Assembly (NCBI RefSeq): GCF_010500955.1
Contig: NZ_QVMJ01000015.1
Location: 21,559 to 85,558, forward strand
Length of the DNA: 64,000 nucleotides
DNA from: Bacteroides sp. 519
GTDB taxonomy: Bacteria; Bacteroidota; Bacteroidia; Bacteroidales; Bacteroidaceae
Direction of reading: 5' to 3'
Shown: piece after piece, positions 29,701 to 40,463 of the stretch
Layout: each line of letters starts with the position of its first letter
Numbering within the stretch: the first letter of the stretch is position 1
Translations under genes and position numbers: made by a program
The notes under the pieces: generated by a model
Database searches by the model: none
Told to the model about the DNA's origin: nothing
What the model saw: the letters and a program-made list of their open reading frames with translations, nothing else

Positions 29701-29892
29701 TCAGTAGAATATGCCACATGGTATTTAAGCATGCAGGGCCACCGGTGGTACAACGTAGCCGAGTCTTGTATGACACATTTGTATTTACTGAACGAGCAAA
29801 ATAAAATAATGGCGGAATATCAGTCGGAATTATTAAATGTCTACGGAGATAAGTTCAGCCGGCTTTATGAAATGTTTGAGAGGAAAAATTAA
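26800..29892 (+). CDS. DUF2723 family membrane glycosyltransferase-like protein
   Basis: A 1030-aa protein with a multi-helix N-terminal half starting near residue 12. The early motif EPTASFWDCGEFIISGYKLE carries the acidic pair typical of PMT/GT-C enzymes. The C-terminal half is soluble and ends in helical, TPR-like repeats (ALNVLNHCRKVIPHE). DUF2723 contains the animal protein O-mannosyltransferase TMEM260, so a polyprenyl-phosphate-sugar-dependent protein glycosyltransferase is likely. Bacteroidetes are known for general O-glycosylation. The donor and target are not evident. Confidence 0.82.
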   Translation: MKSLAYKHINNLTGFLVFCISATVYCLTVEPTASFWDCGEFIISGYKLEVGHAPGAPFFMLTANVFTQFTNDPALVARMVNYMSAIMSAATIWLLYLSITHLTRKLICSNQLPDKTATILTIVASGVVGALAYTFSDTFWFSAVEGEVYAYSSLFTALVFWLILKWEDEPDPAYSDRWIVLIAYLIGLSIGVHLLNLLCLPAIVLVYYYKKHPNSTLKGTLSALIVSGVLIAVILYGIVPGVLKVGGWFELLFVNRFGMPFHTGLTVFLVLFAGMLIWGIYKSRNRRVISTGLLCLAVFMIGYSSYALIMIRSTANTPMDQNSPEDIFTLDWFLGRKQYGDRPLLYGPSFLSEPAIKEVNGIWMYDYKEGDPIYRKKAKDSEDEKDSYVIIGNHPERVYTHNMLFPRMYKEEFADVYRSWVDVSDVPTQWENFKFFLTYQLNFMYWRYFMWNFVGRQNDIQGNGEIEHGNWITGIPFIDNLLIGNQELMPTELKENKGRNVYYGLPLLLGIIGLLWQTKRGQTGQHSFFIVFMLFFMTGIAIIMYLNQTPMQVRERDYAYAGSFYAYAIWIGMGVAGIIQLLKARMKELPATIIASVLCLLIPIQMASQTWDDHDRSGRYSCRDIGQNYLMSAEEGNYPVIWTMGDNDSFPLWYNQEVEGFRTDARPCNVAYLYSDWYIDAMKRDQYNSPGLPIPWEHKEYMFVDSEIVSVKPELKKFIDRIYETNPEDARKEFGDNPYEAQNILRYWVRSEDKQMRVIPTDSLVIKLDKEAIRRSGMKIPEALNGEIPDYMHLSLKGRNYVTRSELMMLETVIGCNWERPVYLATSVGSDGRFCFENNFCREGLLYRVTPFDTQALDSRIDTERTYDCLMNKFKWGGIEDPNVYMDETALRMYHAGRATFVTLAEALIREGKHDKALNVLNHCRKVIPHESLPYDYKNSAIQMAEQYYNLGEKETADEIMNILAHKSVEYATWYLSMQGHRWYNVAESCMTHLYLLNEQNKIMAEYQSELLNVYGDKFSRLYEMFERKN

Positions 29893-30355
29893 ATACTCCA
29901 TACCTCTGCGCAAGCTATATAGCAGAGTGGTCTCGGTCTATATAGCTGAGTACCTTCGTGCTATATAGCTTCGACCCCTTGTGCTATATAGCATCGGATC
30001 TTCGGTCTATATAGAAAGATATTTTACTTGTTATTGAGCTGTATTTCTCTCCCGGTAGGATAAAGACTTCATGCTACTTTGTTCTCTCTTGTTATAACCT
30101 CGTGTGGAAACACGGGGTCTTGTTGTGACAGGCCTCAGGAAATTTATCCGGTTTTTTTGAACAATATATGTGCAACGTTGTTTCTATAAATAAAATTGTG
30201 TGGTTTAAATATTTGATTTAACAAAAAGCAATTACAAACTATAGCTTAATACAACAAGGACAAATTATGTACCTTCAGTAGCAAGAGTACTAACTCTGCT
30301 TTTATCTGGTTTTAATTATTTTTGAATGAGATGAAATGTGAGGACAATACTGCTT
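29893..30355. other. intergenic region with the second CTATATAG array
   Basis: About 460 bp holding the array at 29915-30014, a shared flank (about 30015-30065) and a possible promoter of the fimbrial cluster (TATTTTTG at 30317-30324). No gene is seen. Confidence 0.65.
29915..30014 (-). repeat. CTATATAG array, five boxes at 23-bp spacing (copy 2, inverted)
   Basis: CTATATAG begins at 29915, 29938, 29961, 29984 and 30007, a constant 23-bp period. On the minus strand its flank (about 30015-30065) matches the left flank of copy 1: TATCCTACCGGGA, then CAATAACAAGTAAAATATCT. The two loci are therefore one repeat family in opposite orientation. Confidence 0.85.
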
Positions 30356-33319
30356 ATGAGAAAACTTAGTATACATATACCACTAATTTTATGGATGTTT
30401 ATGTGTTTATCTTGTATAGATGAACCACATAACTTTGTTCCTGCCCAAGGAGAAATTCGAATAGGCGGGATAAAGACACGTGATTTAAATAATCCCCCTG
30501 AACATGAATCGGAGGACGAAGATGATCTGGTCTATACATTACGGGTTATGGTATTTGAAAAAGATGCGCCCCAAAAACTTGTAATGAACGAATATATAAA
30601 TGTAACCACTGAGGTTATAAACTTCAAAATAACCAGAGGAACTTACGATTTTGTATTTCTGGCAAATGAAGCACCATATACTGAGATAAGAACAGCATTG
30701 GATGGAATAGCATACTTTAGCGATCTTAATGGAATAACTTATCCGGCAAAAGCTTTTGGTGCAGATAGGCCAATACCTATGATGCAGGTCACAGAAAATG
30801 TGACTGTTGTGGCAGATTATAAAGTGAAACTAGGTGATGGTACCCTAAAGGATATAAATGAAAGACCAAGAACTGCAAACCAATCGAAAGGTATTTATGA
30901 TCCGGGTGATATAACAGATACCTGGGTATTGAACCTTGATCGTTTGGGTGTAAGGCTGAATGTTGTATTGCAATCGGAATTTGATTTAACCAATACTTTC
31001 GAAGGTCTTATACTAGCCAATGTACCCAATAAAGTACCTCTTTTCAAATCTTATCAAGGAACAATAGTACGTAATGGAGAGTACACCATTGCAGCAAATC
31101 AATTTACTGATACCGATTCTCAACCTTCAGGAATGAGCTGGGCTAAGCAGTCATCTCGTATTATACTTCCTGCAACTTTTGCCGGTTCAGATGAAGGTGA
31201 TGCCACTGTACTGACTGTTAAACTGGCAGATAAATACAGTCCTTCCTGTAATCTGGAAATAGAAAATAAAAACTATAGCTTGCCTTATAATACCTGGCTG
31301 GATTTTATAGGGACAGTAAAAGAACCCTTAGAAATGAATATTAAAGCCTCTGATTGGACGGAAGTAAGAGATACACTGGAAACCGATCAGATATATCTCA
31401 ACATATCGCAAACCAACGTGAATATTACCGATTTTAATGGTGCTCGTATAACCTTCGAATCCAATGGAGAGTCTGTGCGCATAACTGGTTTATACAACCA
31501 TACTACTGGTGTTTGGACGGGTAATTGGGTTGAAGGCACTTTTAACCAGCTTCAATGGGGGCAAGAATGGAATCGAAGATATGGATATAGATATGATAAA
31601 GGCACACAAAGAGGAAGTGGTTTCATGGATATTATTGTGAATCAATATAATGGCATGACTGGAAAATACACATTATACATAACAGCAAAAAGGAAAGAAG
31701 ACTGGGATGGAGGAGGCATGTCGTTAACCCGGCAAATTGATATAAATGTAACAGAAGCGGGTGAGCGGCAGTGGTTTGAATTGCCAACAAAAGGATCTCC
31801 ATTTACAAGTACAGTTTATATAGGAGCTTTTTATAAGTACAATGAAACAGGAGAAAGAATTATACAAAATAACTTTAACGGAGGATGGTGGGAAGCTGTT
31901 GTTCCCGATCTGAAAGATGAAATTCCAGAGTCTGGTTATCCTAAAGACTGGATTATACTAAGTTCGACACCTAGTTTCGATCCAAAAGTAGGAACAAATG
32001 ATCCGGGAAATGCAGAGCATTATCAGGTTATGCCAAATCTTTACCGGGGTGAGGACGGTAGCAAAGTAACGGGGTCAAAACGTATTTATTTCCGTATTGG
32101 ACTCGCATCAACAATAACGAAGGAAGAGCACAGATATGGATATGTACGTTTAAGATGTGTTGATGGGGATTTGGTTGATGACTCTAACCCTCCGGGTGAA
32201 GATGATACGGAAGCAGAGGTAATAGTATATAATGATGCTCGTGAAAAAATAGGTACTACCATAAAGGAGATAAAGACAGTCATTATATATGTTCGTCAGG
32301 GAGAAGAACCCGATTATGTGTTGACAACAAAATTTGATGCAGGTGATGCCTCTAACACACCTCGTGATGTCAACGCTATCAAAAAGTTCAGTCCATATAA
32401 CGTGACAGTGCAACCAATGATGATAGGTAATTATGGTAATGGAGCAGAATATATACAGGCATATCCTGTTGGTGCTGCAGATGTAAATGTTGTTCATGTT
32501 CAATACCCCACTCAGGGGGGAGCATTGTTTCAGTGGGGTGTACCTCTGAAAGATTATCGCAGGCGCGCATACTTTGTACGAACCATCGGAACTGAAATTA
32601 ATCAACAACTTTCAACCGATGCATGGAAAACGGATTATTATTACGAAACTGATCCTTTCTGGGGAGCTCCTACAAATTTCAAAGACTATGGAGAAGTATG
32701 CCCTGACGGTTATCATCGTCCTAATAATGGTGCGGTAACAGAACTTGTCCATAATAACGCAATAACAGATGCTGTAAAATCGGATTTTTTTGCATCATTA
32801 TTCATGGAGATACCTGTAGGTGATGCTCACACAAACATACCAGCAAGTGAGACAGGAATTGTGAGATATACACCTGATACTATTTCAAATTGTGTTTTGG
32901 GCTTTTATGCAGATGGCTTTTTTGACAGGCACCCCATTAAAAGCAAAACTATAGGTACTTACATGAACAATGAAGAAACAAGAAATGACGTACAAGTAGG
33001 TGTATGTATTGACGATGCAAGAGCAGCCTTTAAAGGAACCCTTTTCTACAATCCTAGCACCTATAGTTCGGTGTTTTTTCCCTCGGCCGGACGAAGAGAT
33101 GCAACGGAGAGCACCAGAGGAAAATTACAATATAGCGGTGGTACAGGTTTTTATTATAGCTCATCGTTGGGCAATCAATGGGATACGGAAGATCCGGAAA
33201 ATCCGGGAATAACTTTTCGTTTTAAAAATGTATGGCAGTTAGAATTATCATACACTCCTGCAGCTATTTCAGCAGTACCTAATTTTGCTTCTTCGATAAG
33301 ATGTGTGGCTGATAATTAA
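30356..33319 (+). CDS. large fimbrial-type lipoprotein with C-terminal FISUMP-like domain
   Basis: A 987-aa lipoprotein with lipobox MCLSC (Cys20). The N-terminal part looks like an Mfa/FimA-type fimbrial subunit: short acidic linker, then YTLRVMVFEK and FVFLANEAPYTE. The C-terminal third carries GEVCPDGYHRPNNG, the hallmark of the Fibrobacter major paralogous (FISUMP) domain, and a long loop region. It may be a fimbrial tip or anchor protein on the outer surface. The start at the second in-frame ATG gives a clean signal peptide. First gene of the cluster. Confidence 0.75.
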   Translation: MRKLSIHIPLILWMFMCLSCIDEPHNFVPAQGEIRIGGIKTRDLNNPPEHESEDEDDLVYTLRVMVFEKDAPQKLVMNEYINVTTEVINFKITRGTYDFVFLANEAPYTEIRTALDGIAYFSDLNGITYPAKAFGADRPIPMMQVTENVTVVADYKVKLGDGTLKDINERPRTANQSKGIYDPGDITDTWVLNLDRLGVRLNVVLQSEFDLTNTFEGLILANVPNKVPLFKSYQGTIVRNGEYTIAANQFTDTDSQPSGMSWAKQSSRIILPATFAGSDEGDATVLTVKLADKYSPSCNLEIENKNYSLPYNTWLDFIGTVKEPLEMNIKASDWTEVRDTLETDQIYLNISQTNVNITDFNGARITFESNGESVRITGLYNHTTGVWTGNWVEGTFNQLQWGQEWNRRYGYRYDKGTQRGSGFMDIIVNQYNGMTGKYTLYITAKRKEDWDGGGMSLTRQIDINVTEAGERQWFELPTKGSPFTSTVYIGAFYKYNETGERIIQNNFNGGWWEAVVPDLKDEIPESGYPKDWIILSSTPSFDPKVGTNDPGNAEHYQVMPNLYRGEDGSKVTGSKRIYFRIGLASTITKEEHRYGYVRLRCVDGDLVDDSNPPGEDDTEAEVIVYNDAREKIGTTIKEIKTVIIYVRQGEEPDYVLTTKFDAGDASNTPRDVNAIKKFSPYNVTVQPMMIGNYGNGAEYIQAYPVGAADVNVVHVQYPTQGGALFQWGVPLKDYRRRAYFVRTIGTEINQQLSTDAWKTDYYYETDPFWGAPTNFKDYGEVCPDGYHRPNNGAVTELVHNNAITDAVKSDFFASLFMEIPVGDAHTNIPASETGIVRYTPDTISNCVLGFYADGFFDRHPIKSKTIGTYMNNEETRNDVQVGVCIDDARAAFKGTLFYNPSTYSSVFFPSAGRRDATESTRGKLQYSGGTGFYYSSSLGNQWDTEDPENPGITFRFKNVWQLELSYTPAAISAVPNFASSIRCVADN

Positions 33320-33338
33320 TTATTAATAAGGATTAACA

Positions 33339-34079
33339 ATGAAAATATACCAATACATATTATTAACGTTAACATGGGCAAGCATAATGTTTGCTGCATG
33401 TGAGCGTGATATGGGTATGTCCGAAATTGTTGATCCGAAGGATGAAGGCAAAGTTACCATTGAGATATTTACCAGAGCTCAAAACTTACAACTTCCCCAA
33501 ACACGTGGTTTTGGAGCGAAAGGAGATTCTATTGAAAAAACGCCTTATGTGTTAGTATTTAGGGGGAATGATGGAGATGCCGTATGTGTTGAAGCCGTAA
33601 AGGCTATTGAATACAGTGGAACTGTAAAACGATATGTGCAATTAACACAACAACCGGCAGGAACAGATTATAGATTCCTGATTTTGGCTAATAATGGGGA
33701 ATATTCTTACTGGGAGGGTACAAGATTTAAATGGAGCGAATTTGCTCTGACTAATTTCAAAGATAAAAGTTTGTCTTATATTAGTGATAACCTGCTTACG
33801 GATAAATTAGGGAATCCCCAAATTACCCCTCCATATGTTTCGGAAGACTGGAAATATATTTTGCCCATGTCTTACTTAACTGGTCCTGTAAATGGTATAA
33901 ACGAAACAACAAAGATAGGAACAACGGATAATCCCATAGCCCTCATTCGCGGAGTAGCACAAATAGTATTCTATAATGTCCCCGAGTTGTATGTATAAAT
34001 CAGGAGAAAGAACTCCGGGTAATTATGATCAGGGTAATTGGGATGAAGAGTGTTATATTAACGAAACATTAACAGATGA
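33339..34079 (+). pseudogene. disrupted Mfa2/FimB-like fimbrial lipoprotein
   Basis: The open frame runs to 33998 (219 aa): lipobox FAAC, then a fimbrial N-lobe with YVLVFRGNDGDA, RFLILANNG and IALIRGVAQIVFYNVPE. It stops soon after the first conserved strand of the second lobe. In another frame, plausible protein continues (KSGERTPGNYDQGNWDEE) up to about 34079, where IS110 sequence begins. It appears broken by a frameshift near 33990 and by the IS insertion. The remaining 219 aa could still be expressed. Confidence 0.65.
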
Positions 34080-34519
34080 AGCGAGTACATTGGCCTGGAT
34101 ATGAGCGCTTTCCCCACAGAGAAACATTTGGCTTCATGGGCAGGTATGTGTCCAGGAAACAATGAGAGTGCGGGCAAAAAAAAAGCGGACGAATCACTCA
34201 TGGGAACAAACAAGTCAAATCTGTAATCACAGAGGCTGCGTGGGCTGCTACTCGAACTAAAAACACGTTTTATTCTGCAAGATACCATAAACTGGCTGCC
34301 CGCAGGGGCAAGAAAAGAGCATTAATTGCTGTAGGACATTCGATCCTAAAGTCTGTTTATCACATCTTAAAAGATAGCTGTGAATATCGGGAACTGGGTG
34401 CAGAGTATGTAAACTCACGAGTAGAAAAGAAGCGTAAAGCTTATCTAAAGAAAGAGTTGGAGAAACTTGGGTATAAGGTTCAACTCTCAGAAATCCTACT
34501 TCAAACCGAACCTCAATAG
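34080..34519 (+). mobile_element. IS110-family transposase remnant (C-terminal part)
   Basis: Reads IGLDMSAFPTEKHLASWAG, MCPGNNESAGKK, then after a one-base frame change at an A9 run (about 34167-34175) ITHGNKQVKSVITEAAWAA and a normal IS110 end (GYKVQLSEILLQTEPQ). This is the Transposase_20 domain plus C-terminus. The N-terminal DEDD catalytic part is missing. The fragment interrupts the fimbrial gene at 33339 and cannot transpose alone. The 3' flank to about 34650 may include the IS right end. Confidence 0.85.
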
Positions 34520-34799
34520 ATAAAATACAAAAGGTCGATTTTTACTGGAACCGTTATTTACGGATAATAAGAATCCGGATATGAAACTGACCTCTGGCTG
34601 CTAAGCGGCAAAGACTGAGCCATAAGAGCACGTGTATGAAATTTTAAATCCTTAGCAGTTTATACATAAAATGCCGATAACCAAACTGTATTTGTCACAC
34701 CGACAAGTGCTATCCTTTCTTTTGTCTGAATTCAAAGCAATTGATTTAAAAATGAGTTAAAACGCTCCTCGGTAGTGGGGAGCACAACATAATTTACGT
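34520..34799. other. intergenic region after the IS110 remnant
   Basis: Holds the probable right flank of the IS110 remnant and a leader hairpin at 34764-34783 (GCTCC...GGAGC) just before the fimbrillin gene. No further gene is seen. Confidence 0.5.
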
Positions 34800-36410
34800 A
34801 TGAAACTTATGAAAACAATGAGAAAATTTTTAGCGTTAGCATTTGTCGGAATGGCATTTGTGGCTTGTAGTAATGATGATGAGCCAGGTGATGGCGGAAC
34901 AGGAAATGGAAATGAAAACAAAGAGGCTTGGGTATCGTTAGGTATAAAAACGACAGGAGGAAACACCCGTGAGTTGCACAATCCTTCTACGGATAATGGA
35001 ACTGCAAATGAAACAAAGGTGAATAAGGTTAGAGCAATATTCTTTGATGCAAGTCTTCTGGTAACAGAAGATAAAGAATTAACTTCTGCTCAAGCAGGTC
35101 TTCCTGCTGAAAATAACTCTATAGGTGGAGAAGCCTTTACTATATTACCAGAATCAAAACATGTTTTGATTGTAGTGAACCCTTCCAGTGTTTTCCCTAC
35201 TTATCCAATTAGCGCAAGTACTCCATATTCTACTGTAAATGCAGCTATTACTGCAAGTATAGATAATGTTATAGGGGCAAGTAAAGCTGATTTTATGATG
35301 ACAAATGCTGTTGGTGATTTAGAGCCTTTTGATACTTCTACTAAAAAGCCTGTGGCTTTGACTTCATACAAAACTGCTGCAGCAGCTGAGAGTGCACCTC
35401 TTAGACTTTATGTTGATCGTGTAGCTGCTAAAGCCCGTTTATATAACGATCATGATAATGCTACAACTTCAAGTGCTTTTAATGTAGATGCAAGTAGTGT
35501 TAAATGGGCACTGAATGTTACTAATAAAAAATTCTTTCCTGCATCTAAAAGAACAGTAACAGCTAATAATACTTCGGTTTGGTCTGATAGATATGGTTTG
35601 GGTTCTTATCGGGTAGACCCTAATTATGATGATGTTGCAGCAACTCAACAGCCTGACTATGAAACAGCTCTTGCTACTTATAAGGATAATTATAACTATT
35701 ATGCTGCTGGTGATGTACTTACCGGAAGTGTTAGTACATCAACTACTTCTAATCCATTGTATTGTTTAGAAAACACTCAAATTGCAAAATATAATTTTCA
35801 TGCTTATACTACCCATGCGTTAGTACAAGCAAATGTATATCCTAAAGAGTTCAAGAAGCCTGATGGTACTGTTGAAACAGGTACTTCAGATATAGATTGG
35901 CTAAAGATTGGTAACGGTTATTATATTTATAATACACTGAAAGAGTGGATAAAGGCCGAATTGGAAGCGAGTAAAGCAAACGGTGACAAACTACTTGTTT
36001 CAAATCATGCTAATGCAATTAACAGTTACTTCGAAGGAGTTGCAACTGGCACTGGTGTTACCTGGACTGATGCGGATGATGTAGATGCGATAATGCTACT
36101 TTTTGATGCTAAAAATCCAGCTACTGCAGGAACTTTTGGTAGTGTTACTTTTCATAAAGGAGGTATCAGCTATTATAAAATCATGATTAAGCATGATAAT
36201 GATGACAATAAAGCTAATAATTTATTAGGAGAGTTTGGTATTGTTCGTAATTCTGTATATGATATACATATTGGGAATTTCATGTCTTCTGGCTATCCTA
36301 CTATTCCGGAACCAGATCCAAATACTCCAGATGAAGAAGATAAAGATTGGTTGTCAATTCATATTGATATTAATCCTTGGACATGGTATACTCAAACTGA
36401 AGATATTTAA
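34800..36410 (+). CDS. Mfa1/FimA-like major fimbrillin lipoprotein
   Basis: A 536-aa lipoprotein. The signal ends in the lipobox FVAC, followed by an acidic Gly-rich linker. It has the two-lobed fimbrillin pattern with KVRAIFFDASLLVTEDKE, HVLIVVNPSSVFP and the C-terminal YDIHIGNFMSSGYPTIPEPDP, ending LSIHIDINPWTWYTQ. Such subunits are exported as lipoproteins and assembled after gingipain-like cleavage at Arg. A candidate Arg is in GGNTRELHN. A second ATG at 34818 is an alternative start. The gene after it is an Mfa2-like anchor. Confidence 0.85.
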   Translation: MKLMKTMRKFLALAFVGMAFVACSNDDEPGDGGTGNGNENKEAWVSLGIKTTGGNTRELHNPSTDNGTANETKVNKVRAIFFDASLLVTEDKELTSAQAGLPAENNSIGGEAFTILPESKHVLIVVNPSSVFPTYPISASTPYSTVNAAITASIDNVIGASKADFMMTNAVGDLEPFDTSTKKPVALTSYKTAAAAESAPLRLYVDRVAAKARLYNDHDNATTSSAFNVDASSVKWALNVTNKKFFPASKRTVTANNTSVWSDRYGLGSYRVDPNYDDVAATQQPDYETALATYKDNYNYYAAGDVLTGSVSTSTTSNPLYCLENTQIAKYNFHAYTTHALVQANVYPKEFKKPDGTVETGTSDIDWLKIGNGYYIYNTLKEWIKAELEASKANGDKLLVSNHANAINSYFEGVATGTGVTWTDADDVDAIMLLFDAKNPATAGTFGSVTFHKGGISYYKIMIKHDNDDNKANNLLGEFGIVRNSVYDIHIGNFMSSGYPTIPEPDPNTPDEEDKDWLSIHIDINPWTWYTQTEDI

Positions 36411-36472
36411 TTCCTAACTTCTATCTAAGTTGTGGAGGCTTTACCTTCACAACTTATTATAAACTATAATTT

Positions 36473-37435
36473 ATGAAACGTTTGGTACATACTCTCACCC
36501 TCCTTATTGCCTGTACATGGTTTATAACCTCATGCACCAATTTGTTCGAAGATCTACCTGAATGTCGGCTTTTCGTGAAGTTTAAGTATGACTACAACAT
36601 GCATTCTGTTGATGCCTTCCACAAACAGGTAGATAAGGTTGAGCTGTACGTATTTGACAAAGATGGAAAATTTCTTTTTAAACAAACTGAGGAAGGTTCT
36701 CCATTAGCTACAGGTAATTATCTGATGGAAGTAGAAGCACCCATAGGCGAATATAAATTTATGGCATGGGCAGGTGCGCATGATTCTTATGATATTGTGT
36801 CACTTACTCCCGGAACTTCCACAATTGAAGAATTGAAATTAAAACTAAAACGTCCTCAATCTCTTATTATAAATAAAGAGTTGGAACCGCTTTGGTATGG
36901 AGAAATCATAGACGTAAACTTTACTGGAACAAAACATCAAACAGAGATAATCAATTTAATTAAAGATACCAATAAAGTACGTTTTATATTTCAAGGTCGT
37001 ACTACAGACTGGCAAATGAACGTAGATGATTATACTTATGAAATTATCGAATCAAATGGATATCTGGATTATGATAACTCACTCTTATCTGATGATGCTT
37101 TAAGTTATCAACCTTATTATAAAGAACAAGTGGAGCCGTCTGCTGGTTTAGTTGAATTAAATACCATGCGTTTAATGGCAAACCGTCAGGCTTATTTCAA
37201 AGTTACAGAAAAAGCTACAGGTAAAATAGTATTTGATGTAAATCTAGCCAACTTCCTTATAATGCTTAGGTTAGAAGAATATAAAAACTGGAGTAATCAG
37301 GAGTATCTGGATCGTGAAGATAGTTACAGAGTAGTACTCTTCTTTTCTGAAGAAGGATCAACTACAGACTCCTGGCTTGCCGTACAAATTCAGATTAATG
37401 GCTGGACACATTATTTGCAGACCAGCGAAGTATAA
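36473..37435 (+). CDS. FimB/Mfa2 family fimbrial anchor lipoprotein
   Basis: A 320-aa lipoprotein with lipobox FITSC (Cys21). It shows the Mfa2 hallmark ECRLFVKFKYDYNMHSVDAF, then VELYVFDKDGKFLFKQ and the C-terminal WLAVQIQINGWTHYLQ. In Porphyromonas, Mfa2 anchors the Mfa1 fimbria to the outer membrane and limits its length. It directly follows the fimbrillin gene. A strong terminator follows. Confidence 0.88.
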   Translation: MKRLVHTLTLLIACTWFITSCTNLFEDLPECRLFVKFKYDYNMHSVDAFHKQVDKVELYVFDKDGKFLFKQTEEGSPLATGNYLMEVEAPIGEYKFMAWAGAHDSYDIVSLTPGTSTIEELKLKLKRPQSLIINKELEPLWYGEIIDVNFTGTKHQTEIINLIKDTNKVRFIFQGRTTDWQMNVDDYTYEIIESNGYLDYDNSLLSDDALSYQPYYKEQVEPSAGLVELNTMRLMANRQAYFKVTEKATGKIVFDVNLANFLIMLRLEEYKNWSNQEYLDREDSYRVVLFFSEEGSTTDSWLAVQIQINGWTHYLQTSEV

Positions 37436-37456
37436 TCTATATAGTATCACATAAAT

Positions 37457-37494
37457 AAAAAGAGGCAATCTCCCTACGGAAATCGCCTCTTTTT
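37457..37494. terminator. bidirectional terminator
   Basis: AAAAAGAGGC and GCCTCTTTTT flank an imperfect inner stem and loop. It lies between the + strand fimbrial gene and the minus strand groEL and has A and T tracts on both sides. Confidence 0.85.
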
Positions 37495-37514
37495 ATTTGT
37501 TTATAATGAGCTGA

Positions 37515-39167
<1,653 letters not shown>

Positions 39168-39190
39168 TTAAAGTTTAATTGTTCTGTTCA

Positions 39191-39463
39191 TTAACCCATG
39201 ATAGCGACTACATCGCTTTGGCGCATGATAAGGTATTTGGTACCTTCTACTTCCAGTTCTGTACCGGCATATTTGCCATAAAGAACAGTGTCGCCAACTT
39301 TTAATATCATGTCTTCATCTTTGGTTCCTTGACCAACTGCCACAACTTCACCTTTTAAAGGCTTTTCTTTAGCTGTATCAGGAATAATAATACCACCAAT
39401 TGTTTTCTCTTCTGCAGGTGCAGGAAGTATAAGTACTCTGTCTGCTAACGGTTTAATGTTCAT
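39191..39463 (-). CDS. groES: co-chaperonin GroES
   Basis: A 90-aa 10-kDa lid of the GroEL chamber. Has [11 protein letters not shown], the mobile loop [14 protein letters not shown] and the end [18 protein letters not shown] sigma-54-like promoter lies 67 bp upstream. No CIRCE element is seen. Confidence 0.96.
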   Translation of the reverse strand: MNIKPLADRVLILPAPAEEKTIGGIIIPDTAKEKPLKGEVVAVGQGTKDEDMILKVGDTVLYGKYAGTELEVEGTKYLIMRQSDVVAIMG

Positions 39464-39529
39464 GATTTACTTTAATTTAGTATGTTATACAATTATTTGT
39501 TATGAATTTGTTTTTAACAAAAAAGCTTG

Positions 39530-39545
39530 TGCGAAAACCGTGCCA
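39530..39545 (-). promoter_or_regulatory. candidate sigma-54 promoter of groESL
   Basis: On the minus strand TGGCACGGTTTTCGCA fits the sigma-54 pattern TGGCACGRNNNTTGCW with one mismatch (C for the second T of TTGC). The -24 GG and -12 GC are correctly spaced. It lies 67 bp before the groES ATG. Confidence 0.5.
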
Positions 39546-39672
39546 AAAATATTTATGTTTTAATTGACAGTTCCGACTGACAATATGGCTTAAACCGGAA
39601 TAGTATATAAAGTTATTCACTAAATCACTGAATTTCTGACACATTGTAAATAAACAAAAGACTTTATAAAAC

Positions 39673-39703
39673 AACAGAGGCTATCTTTTCGACAGCCTCT
39701 GTT
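39673..39703 (-). terminator. terminator of the kdgK-aldolase transcript
   Basis: AACAGAGGCT and AGCCTCTGTT form a hairpin around an 11-nt loop. On the minus strand it is followed by a T-rich stretch. Located after the KDPG aldolase stop. Confidence 0.8.
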
Positions 39704-39753
39704 CAGTTAAAAAACATCTATAAATAAAACCTTTTAAAGGTTTGGACAATCAA

Positions 39754-40425
39754 TTATCCTCTGGCTTCGGCAATATACCCAAATGCTTCTTTGCATTTGT
39801 TTATAATCCATGCCCAATCTTGTGCTTCCACTACTTCTTTGGGAAACAGGTTTGAGCCCATGCCAACACAGGTAACACCTGCCTTGATCCATGCAGTCAG
39901 ATTTTTTTTGGTAGGCTCTACTCCACCAGTTACCATTAACATTGACCAAGGCATTGGAGCTTTTACATTTTTAACAAACGAAGGTCCGCCTACATTACCT
40001 GCGGGGAATACTTTGCATAAGTCGCAGCCTACTTCCTGAGCAAAACCAATTTCAGAAACCGATCCACAACCAGGAGTATATGGAATTAAACGACGGTTAC
40101 ATATTTTTGCTATTTCAGGATTGAATAACGGACCAACAATAAAATTGGCCCCCAACTGAATATACATTGCAGCAGTAGCCGGATCAACAATAGAACCAAT
40201 ACCCAGAATAAGATCAGGACATTCTTTAGCTGCCCACTTTACTAGTTCGGCAAATACTTCCTGAGCAAAATCGCCACGGTTGGTAAATTCGAATGCACGA
40301 ACACCACCATCATAGCAGGCCTTTACCACATTCTTTGCTACTTCAATATCTTTATGATAGAATACAGGCACCATTCCGGTAGTTGCCATTGCATTCAATA
40401 CTTGTAATTTATTAAATTTTGCCAT
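39754..40425 (-). CDS. eda: KDPG/KHG aldolase
   Basis: A 223-aa class I aldolase that cleaves 2-keto-3-deoxy-6-phosphogluconate to pyruvate and glyceraldehyde 3-phosphate. Conserved parts are [31 protein letters not shown] and the lysine context [14 protein letters not shown]. The ATG at 40425 (MAKFNK) is chosen over an upstream ATG. It lies 38 bp downstream of kdgK and together they form the end of the uronate pathway. Confidence 0.9.
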   Translation of the reverse strand: MAKFNKLQVLNAMATTGMVPVFYHKDIEVAKNVVKACYDGGVRAFEFTNRGDFAQEVFAELVKWAAKECPDLILGIGSIVDPATAAMYIQLGANFIVGPLFNPEIAKICNRRLIPYTPGCGSVSEIGFAQEVGCDLCKVFPAGNVGGPSFVKNVKAPMPWSMLMVTGGVEPTKKNLTAWIKAGVTCVGMGSNLFPKEVVEAQDWAWIINKCKEAFGYIAEARG

Positions 40426-40463
40426 CTTGATATGCATTTTAGAACACGTGTTCAATTTATTAT

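Noticed and set aside
34167..34175. Programmed frameshift in an active IS110 transposase
   Set aside because: The N-terminal catalytic half is missing, so the A9 run is more simply a decay mutation.
39464..39600. CIRCE operator upstream of groES
   Set aside because: No TTAGCACTC-N9-GAGTGCTAA-like palindrome is seen.
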